This document shows, in pieces, positions 56,587 through 64,000 of a stretch of 64,000 nucleotides of DNA. How positions within the stretch are numbered: position 1 is the stretch's first letter; every line of letters starts with the position of its first letter. The notes under the pieces were generated by a model. It saw only the letters and a list, made by a program, of their open reading frames with translations. It was not told the DNA's origin and searched no databases. Source of the stretch: Xiphophorus maculatus (Eukaryota; Chordata; Actinopteri; Cyprinodontiformes; Poeciliidae); assembly GCF_002775205.1 (NCBI RefSeq), contig NC_036450.1, forward strand, positions 24,950,288 to 25,014,287, read 5' to 3'. The position numbers were made by a program, and so were the translations under genes.

Positions 56587-57829
56587 ATGGGCAGCAATGA
56601 AAAAACCGTCTTTCAGTCACGGGAGGGAGAAATATTCAGGATTCCAGCTCTTTACTACAACAACAATGAGAAAAAGCTCTTTGCCTTTGCAGAGAAGCGG
56701 ACAACCGCAGATGATGCTTCCTCAGTGGCTCTGGTCATGAGTGAAGGAACAGTGGACATTGACACAGCCACTAAGAAGAAGACGGTGAAGGTAATTATGT
56801 GAAACAGCTACTCAATTTCAACACAATATTAGCTAAGACATATTAGATAAATATATAACATTGTGTATGTATTGTTTCAATTTAGATCTTATGAATTATA
56901 TCTAATGTGCTTTTTTTCAGTGGTCTCTGCCTGAGGAAGTAGTGAAGAAGTGCTCCTGCGGATATCGTCCCATGAACCCGTGTGCAGTGTATGAAAAACA
57001 CACACAGACACTGTTCCTTTTCTTCATCTATGTCATAGGAACAGAAGGCTTTCAGATAGACAACCACTGGAACAAGGCCCGTCTGTGGTACGTCACAAAG
57101 AAGAGTGACAACAAGTGGAGTGAAGTCACTGAGGTGACCGACGTGCTGCCTGAGATTAAAAACTGGTCCACGTTTGCTATTGGACCGGGCCACGGCATTC
57201 AAACTGAGAGTGGCAGAATGATTGTTCCAGCTTATGCTTACACAGGCCCAGAAGATAAAAAAGCTACTCCTCATGCATTCTGCTTTTATAGTGATGATTA
57301 CGGTAAAACATGGCATTGCAGTAAAATGCTGTCTGAAGCATCAATAGAATGTCAGATGGCTGAGATTTATGATAGCAAGGGACACAGCTTGATCTACTGC
57401 AATGCTCGCAGTCAGGGAGAATATCGAGTTCAAGCTGAGATTGATGACAGTGATTTCCATGCAATAACGCCTGTTACACCCCTTGTGGAAACAGGTGGAG
57501 GCTGTGAGGGGAGTGTGATTTCCTTCCCAGCTCAGTCTGGAGAACCAAACACCAAGTGGCTACTTTATTCTCATCCAACAAATCCAAAGGAAAGACGTGA
57601 TTTGGGAGTTTATCTGAACGACTCCCCACTAAATTCAAATAAAAACTGTAGTGGAGCTTGAAGCAAACCCTGGGTCATTAACAAGGGACTCAGTGGTTAC
57701 TCTGATCTGGCCTACATTGACGATGGCTGGTTTGCATGTCTGATGGAGTGTGGAGAGAAAACTTATACAGATGAGATAGCATGTCAGGTGTTCAGCTATG
57801 ACGAGGTCTTGAAGAACATCACAGGGTAA
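56587..57829 (+). pseudogene. neu3: NEU3-like sialidase, copy 5, in-frame TGA stop
   Basis: Exon 1 is 56587-56790, exon 2 is 56921-57829, with an intron of only 130 bases. FRIP, the acid/base Asp (TADDASSVAL), MNPC, GPGHGIQ, the Asp-box SDDYGKTWH, IECQMAE, NARSQ and RRDLGVYLN are intact. At 57659-57661 TGA replaces the TGG of the conserved W-S-x-P-W segment. The same frame then continues undisturbed through SGYSDL (catalytic Tyr) and MECGEKTYTDEIACQVFSYDE to TAA at 57827. A truncated product would lack the nucleophile. The start MGSNEKT does not fit the myristoylation pattern of copies 2-4. Could be a young pseudogene, a polymorphism, an assembly error or a read-through case. Confidence 0.8.
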
Positions 57830-57873
57830 ATGTGACTTAATAAAAAGTCTCATTCAGTATAAAAATAGTTTGT

Positions 57874-58068
57874 CGGGCGTGCCGTGGTGGCGTAGCGGTT
57901 AGCACGACCCGTATTTGGAGGCCTTGAGTCCTCAACGCGGCCGTCGCGGGTTCGACTCCCGGACCCGACGATATTTGCCGCATGTCTTCCCCCCTCTCCT
58001 TCCCTGTTTCCTGTCAGCCTACTGTCATATAAGGGACACTAGAGCCCACAAAAGGGTAAAAAATAAAT
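57874..58068 (+). mobile_element. tRNA-derived SINE
   Basis: The tRNA-like head has an A box (TGGCGTAGCGGTTAGCACG) and a B box (GGGTTCGACTCC). A body (atatttgccgcatgtcttcc...) and an A-rich AAATAAATAAAA tail follow. It is flanked by 12-bp direct repeats AAAATAGTTTGT (57862-57873 and 58069-58080). Inserted in the 3' flank of NEU3 copy 5. Confidence 0.92.
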
Positions 58069-58080
58069 AAAATAGTTTGT

Positions 58081-60800
58081 AGCGTATTTAGCGATGTTTG
58101 CTTACAATATATTTCCTAGTGTGGGCCTTAATTACATATATAGTCAGGGGGTTTGTCACGTTAAAAGTACCTTTTGAAAACAACCTTTAGGTTTCTTATC
58201 ACAAATACTTTTGATGAATTCCATATTTCTGTGATTTTTTTTGTTTGTTTTGATCTGATGTAATGTAATCTTAAATTGGTGTTTTCATTAACTGCAAGAA
58301 GGAAATCAACAAGACTAACAGAAAAATGATTAAAAAAAACTAAAAACCTTATTTGTTTCCTCTACAATGATGAATTCAATCAAGTCTGCATAGTTACTTT
58401 GTCTTTAATTGGTTCCATTGAGTTTTGTTTCCTTATATACGTGGGTTATATTTTATTCATTTTTCTGTGAATTCTTTGAATTTATATGTGTTTTTAAACA
58501 AATCACAGTCAACTGTGAATTTCTGTCATCTTTGGGTCATACAATAAAGTCTAACTATCTATCTTGAAAACATCAGTGTGTGTGTGTGTAATCTATATAA
58601 TGTTTCATTTAATTAATTAAGTTACTGAAATAAATGGATTTCTCAATTATACTCCAGTATTTCTTTTTTATTTTATCTGGTTGCTCAATGAGTCTGGTTG
58701 ATTATCTCAAACAATAAGCAGATATACATGAACTGCAAACGCTCGCATCAGTCAACAAACTTCATAATCTTGATATATTCATCAGACATATTCTGAAGAC
58801 ACGTGTTACCAGGTGGGACATGATGTGTCAAGATCAGCTCCCTCACATACCACCTAGTGTCACCTATGACAAAGACCAGCCTGCTGGGGAAACATGTCAG
58901 GTGGTCGACGCCTTGAGAGACAGAGGCCATGTGTCTGATAAGAAAAGAACCTGAAGACACGATGAACTTTATTAGAATATTGGGAGCTCTGGAATGAGAC
59001 GGACACAAATCTTCCCTAGAGAACTTTGTGCTGTCAGGAGGGTAAGAATGAAAGTTATAAACTCCTCTGATGGAATCAGGATTTGTGAGTGAAAAGCTGC
59101 TGAGCAGAAAGAACAGAAAAAACACGTTTTTTGGTTCTGTTCCAAGAAGTTAAATTAAAGACAAGTTTTGACACAACATCTTAGCAGGTCCACATTCTGT
59201 TCAGTGATTAAACATTGTTGGAATCTATGTGTTGAAATCTATATGTTGAAATCTATATGTTCCTTCTCAGCACTTAAAGAGGCCATTGTGCGTCTCAAGC
59301 AGGTTTAAGAAGTTTGCCTTCTTCCTGCATCAGCTTGTATAACTTATGATGTTCTCATTCTACAGTCACAACTAAAATGAAGAATGGTTTCTGTCCAAGC
59401 AATAAAAATAAAAACTATGAGAGTCTGGACAGATATTGATCTACTCTACTTTAATCCATTGTTGGCTTCTACAGATCTGTGAAATGTTTTTTATATTTTA
59501 GAAATCTCTGTTTATTTCAGGGCCTTTATCAGCAGGTGAAACACATTATATAGATTAATTGCACTTTATTTATGGTAATTATGATAATTTTACACTTACA
59601 GGTGATGTAAACATGATGTTTACAATGAGAATAATACAACAGACAGTCAAAAATAAAACATTTAATGCTTTTGAAAAGAGAGAAATGAGAAAAAGTTAAT
59701 GAAAAGTAGGCTTGACACCTGCTGAAAGGATTAAATCTTCATCATAATGTAACATATGTATGCATTCAAGCTTGCAGATCAAGACAAAGGGTAAAATGAA
59801 ACATATTCACATTTTTTTTCTTCGTTTGCAAACTCAGGTAAGCAAAATCAAACAGCTTTATGTCTTGCTGACATCGACCTGAAAGGCAGGTAGAGTAAGG
59901 CACTATACTGCCCTCTTGTGTCAGTTAGATTGATCTTTTCACAGATTATCTGTCTCATAACAAACTGTCACGACATGATGACAGCTTTAACTAATATAGA
60001 GAAAACATTTTATTAAAGTTATATACTGCAGCTTAAATAAAATGCAACAACATAGTATTTTTTGAGAAGTCTGGATTGTTTAATGTATATTTTGCATGTT
60101 GCCTATGAATGTTGCTTGTGGGGACATTTCAGTAATAGAAAACTAATAGAAAACATTTAAGCAACTTGCACACGGTATGTGGACTGTTTCATGTAAAATT
60201 CACTAGAAGTGAATATTGTGCTAGTATCAGTATTGGACCAAAGAAAGCAAGGCAGTTGTGGCACTTTTGATAGTTCAGATAGATTCAAAAAATTGTAACA
60301 GCTGCTGCGGGGGGGGGGCACAATTTAATATTTTGTCAGGGGGCCCAAGATTCCTGGTGGCGCCCCTGGTAGTGTCACTGAAGAAATTATCACGTTTTTT
60401 AATATTCTTGTATCTGTATGGAGGCAAAATTCCTAAACTGCTGGCAGAAGATCTACATAAAGATGAACTCAGTGTTAACTAACTGAGTTTATCCATAATT
60501 TGTATTTCTGAATACCTGATTGGTGTTTGAGGGAAGGTTTAGTGGGATTGATTAGAGGTCTGGTGGAAAGAACAGGCAGTTGCTCCATTTGGCTCAGACA
60601 CTGTTCACTTTCTCAGAACATGTTGGGCTTCTTGTTCCAGGTTCTTGCAGATCTGTCAGACAGTTTTCCCTTCAAAGTCTGAGATCTGCACTGACATAAT
60701 GAGAGAAAGAAAAATACAATTACCTAAAGATGATAAATGATTCCAAGTGTTCACATACATCTAAATTTGACCAATTATTTTTAAACACTTTATTGGAAAA
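58081..60800. other. Spacer with repeated fragments, no gene seen
   Basis: 58081-58620 is a diverged NEU3 3' flank. 58745-59520 carries the fragments also found at 54755-55800. A G-run lies at 60309-60317. Nothing else recognised. Confidence 0.5.
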
Positions 60801-61221
60801 TTATTGCACTTTGGACGCAGACACTGTGGAATTAAAAGACGATTTTGTTAACTGTAGCCTGAAAGTGTTTCAAAATTCTTGGTCACAATATTGTCAATGA
60901 GTGTGTTCAAGGTTTCTTCATCATCAAACTGCATGTTGCAAGAGCAAAATTATTCAAAAATAATAATAAAAAGAAAAAAATGATGTCATGACTATGACTG
61001 CATCTTTTATTGTGTTTTTTTTTTTTTTTACTTACAAGTATTTAGCTGAGGAGGCCTTTTTAAAACTCTTTCCAGTTAGCACCACTAAACAGCAACATAC
61101 AGAACAGACACTAAAAACTTGTCTTTTATTGTATCACACATATTGTTCATATTACATTTACTTATCACTCACTAATTTACTACTACTTTGACCTTCTTCA
61201 TCATGAGTGTGGCTGAGTTAA
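60801..61221. other. Remnant of a NEU3 intergenic spacer
   Basis: Similar in order to 43690-44390: a 3'-flank piece (gaatgagtgtgttcaagg at 60893-60910), then a piece ending tactttgacc...tggctgagtta. The similarity continues beyond the piggyBac element at 63419. Confidence 0.55.
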
Positions 61222-61225
61222 TTAA

Positions 61226-63418
61226 CCCTTTAACTGCCCACTCGACCATATGATTTAGCACATTTTGAGTCTCTATATCTCAATATGAGGAGTGCCTAAC
61301 TTAGCTTAACCTGATTGAGCCATGTCTGCCGCTTGGTTGAGGTACGATATGCTAAAGAAATCCACTGGAGGGCACTGTTTCTTTAAATAGTATTCTTCTT
61401 CTTCCCCTCTCCAACCAGGAAGTCAGAAACACAAAAATCTGTCACAAATATCGACTGGTTGTGGTAAAACTTTGAAAGGTAGAAATAGGTTTCTGGCATA
61501 TAATAGTGTTATAGACCTTACTAAACAGAATTATGTTACTTGATACCACCTAAAAAGCTAAATTAAAGGTCTAATAATTTTTTTAAAATATGCTTGACCA
61601 AACGGTTCATTTGTCACTTTATGGTAAATGTTGCAAATTAAGCTAATGTAGTTAACATTTAATTTTTTTTGCTATAAAATCAAAAGTAATTTTCATCTAT
61701 TGGTGTAAATATGAAACAATGTGTTATTACAGTGTTATACACTAAGAATAATTATAACATCATTATCTTACAAAATAATTTTTGTGACTTTCTGAGTTGA
61801 TATTAGCAAATATGGTAAAATTTTAGAATAAATGTGGGGAAATCATAATTTTCACAACTACTAACTAATTTTAACTTTTCAATCACCACTAGAGGGACAC
61901 TAAATCCTTCTATGGTGCAAAGCCACGCACTCTTCTCGCCCTTGTACCACAAAATCCTTAAGAATCTGATTGTCATCTAAGTGATGATGACCAAGTAGAC
62001 GATCCTGATTATCAGCCCACACAAGCAGATGATACTGGAGACAGCTCTTCTGAATCCCTGGATGAAGAGGAGGCTCCCTGAAAAAGCAGATCTTCTACAC
62101 AGCCACCTCGTAAAAGGAGCCGGAAAGGGAAACACACACTAAAAACTGTTCCCTTGGAGCAGCCAAATGACAACGCCGACCCAAGTTACACCCCAGGCCC
62201 CAACAAAAGCACAAGAAGAATCTGGAAGCAGGAAGACATTGATGAGTTCCAGGTTCTTAATTCAAGATTTTAACCCCTTGAAGCTGTGCCCTCACCCTTC
62301 CAGTATTTCAAAATGCTCTTCACTGATGAGATGATTGAATATATCGCACATCACACCAATTTGTACTCTGCTCAAGAGTTGGGGGATCCAATCAAGACTA
62401 GTCCTGAAAAGATAGAGCATTTCCTAGTGATCCTTCTTTTTATGGGTGTTTTCAATTTCCCATCACTGGAGGACTACTGGCACCGTGAATCACGCTTCGA
62501 CCTGATCACTGACATCATGCCAAGGAGGAGATTCCAGCTGTTACGGCGATACATTCATTTATGAGGGAGATGTAGTCTGTGTCCAAAAGGAGTGTCCAGG
62601 TGGAAATGTGAGAAATGTAATGTCTTCCTGTGTTTGAATGCAAACCAGGAATGCTTTAAGTTATATCACCAGAGGTAAAGTGCATCTAATGCACAAAAAG
62701 AATGTTGTTTTGCAAACACATAGATAAGGTTGGAAATGTGATGTTTTAATATGTTTGGTAATGTTTTTTCTGTGTTTGCCATGTTTTTTCAAAGTTTAAA
62801 TGAAAACAAGTAACACTAGTTCAGTCAATCCTCCAGATACGTGACACTTGTGTCCCAAAATACATGCTGTTGCACCAAAACAGAAAAGGTGTGCTGAGAT
62901 ATAAAAGCAACAAATGTTTCTATTGTTCTGCAGTATTTTCTTTTCCTTTTTGAATGTAAAAATGAATATTTTGCACTGTTACCTATAATCAGAAGTGGAT
63001 TGAATGTGAGAATTTTGTGCTGTTGCACTTTAATACAGATACAGTCAAGATGGGAAGATTAAAAATGCAATATTCCCTTGTTCGACGCAATATTTTCCTT
63101 GGTTGAAATTCAAACCAGTGTTTTGTGGCATTTTGACAGAAATAAACTGTATCCAATGCCCCAGACATTTTTTGTTGGTTATTTCTTTATAAATTAGCAT
63201 TTTATTTGAATTTATCTACTGTACTTGGTATTTTTATTACATCATATACTTAAACCATCAAGTGACATCTCAACTGTTTGGTAGAGATCAATATTTTAAA
63301 AACCACAGGGTCTGTTGGAAAATTTTTTTTTGATTGTGTATACGAGTCACCCTAGGGTAAAAGAAATGCAAAGAAAAAAATTTTCACAGGTTTTTTTCTT
63401 GGTGTGGTTGTTAAAGGG
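61226..63418 (+). mobile_element. piggyBac-type transposon, degenerate
   Basis: TTAA at 61222-61225 and 63419-63422 flank CCCTTTAAC and GTTAAAGGG terminal inverted repeats (9 bp perfect), exactly the piggyBac arrangement. The plus strand inside carries decayed transposase coding. The TTAA insertion splits sequence homologous to the NEU3 copy 3/4 upstream region. Confidence 0.88.
61960..62564 (+). pseudogene. piggyBac transposase N-terminal remnant
   Basis: An acidic, Ser-rich start (around 61980-62230, with stops) leads into a 92-codon frame at 62286-62564. The residues PFQYFKMLFTDEMIEYIAHHTN, then TSPEKIEHFLVILLFMG and DLITDIMPRRRFQLLRRYIHL, are the N-terminal part of the piggyBac transposase domain. 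The catalytic region is missing. A further piece at 62570-62690 encodes a C-terminal Cys-rich tail (cpkgvsrwkcekc-type). Confidence 0.75.
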
Positions 63419-64000
63419 TTAAAACGCAGGCAACACGGCACAAAGTAGCAGAAAGAAAATGACTATTGCCCCATCTACTGGCCATCTTGCAAAATTGTTT
63501 CTTTGTGTCAGTTCTAGGCAGCACATCAGAATGCTTCCATAGTCTTTGAACTTTCACATTTTATTTTTACAATCTGACTTAGTAAAAATCAGTGTGTTTT
63601 ATTGGGATTTACCAAGACCAACACCAAGCAACATACAGCAGTGAAGTGGAGGGAAATGATATTCTTACATACAATCTATTAAATTCATGCCATAAAAAGT
63701 CTTGATTAAACTCCTGCAAACAAACTGTGAAAGACGGCAATCTGGTCAGATGAGACAAAAGTACACCAGGTTTTGCAGAACTGTGAAGTTCAGGGGGAAA
63801 AAATCCATGGTTTTCAAAAAATATAATAATAATCTTAAAGAGGCACTTTTCTGTAAAATCGACTTTTTTGTGCTTTACATCATGTTGTAATGTTAATCCC
63901 TCATCAGAAACATAGCTGGAGTGTTGCTTTGATTCTTTTATACATGTTTGAGAAATCCTTTAATCTTCATAGCAACCAGTCAGCTGTTCAAAACGCCTGG
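63419..64000. other. NEU3-type upstream fragment, then unrecognised DNA
   Basis: 63423-63505 (gcaggcaacacggcacaaag ... ccccatctactggccatctt) aligns with 44410-44480 upstream of copy 3. Beyond ~63510 no NEU3 exon is visible to the window end. Confidence 0.5.

Overview
The window is nuclear DNA of a ray-finned (teleost) fish. The evidence is intron-split vertebrate sialidase (NEU3-type) genes with GT-AG junctions, AT-rich spacers, long (TA)n and (CA)n runs, and transposon families typical of teleosts (Rex3-type and R4-type LINEs, a tRNA-derived SINE, hAT, ISL2EU, piggyBac, Tc1 and Ty3/gypsy). No bacterial operon, CRISPR array or rRNA was seen.

Layout. 1-5677: gene-free AT-rich DNA ending in a minus-strand retroviral-type LTR (4918-5625) with a tRNA-Pro-like primer site. 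5678-34400: two tandem copies of a ~14 kb unit, bounded by three copies of one AT-rich repeat (starting near 5678, 19511 and 33791). Each unit carries an intact, intronless ORF for a coiled-coil protein of 692 residues (17029-19107 and 31308-33386) with an RFX X-box-like site ~200 bp upstream. The spacers are packed with mobile DNA. Unit 1 has an internally deleted gypsy element (6436-11389) with an ISL2EU-type transposon nested in it, and a hAT element. Unit 2 has only a solo LTR at the matching site, plus another solo LTR, an R4-like LINE with a degenerate reverse transcriptase, and a ~4 kb low-coding repeat.

34401-37866: mostly gene-free, with a 5'-truncated Rex3-type LINE bounded by target-site repeats. 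37867-57829: a NEU3-like sialidase cluster, with one gene on the minus strand (copy 1) and four on the plus strand (copies 2-5). All share a two-coding-exon structure with the same phase-0 intron. The copies differ where it matters. Copy 1 has a 12-cysteine insert. Copies 2 and 3 have substitutions at positions that should belong to the active site. Copy 5 has a TGG-to-TGA stop before the catalytic tyrosine. Copies 3 and 4 have nearly identical flanks but very different first coding exons. 57874-64000: a SINE, repeated spacer fragments, and a piggyBac element (61226-63418) inserted into what looks like the upstream region of a further NEU3 copy.

The sialidases would remove sialic acid from gangliosides or other sialoglycoconjugates at membranes or in the cytosol. 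The coiled-coil genes are of unknown function; the X-box suggests expression in ciliated cells or sperm. The most interesting parts are the diversification of the NEU3 array and the coiled-coil gene duplication, which looks mediated by the boundary repeat.
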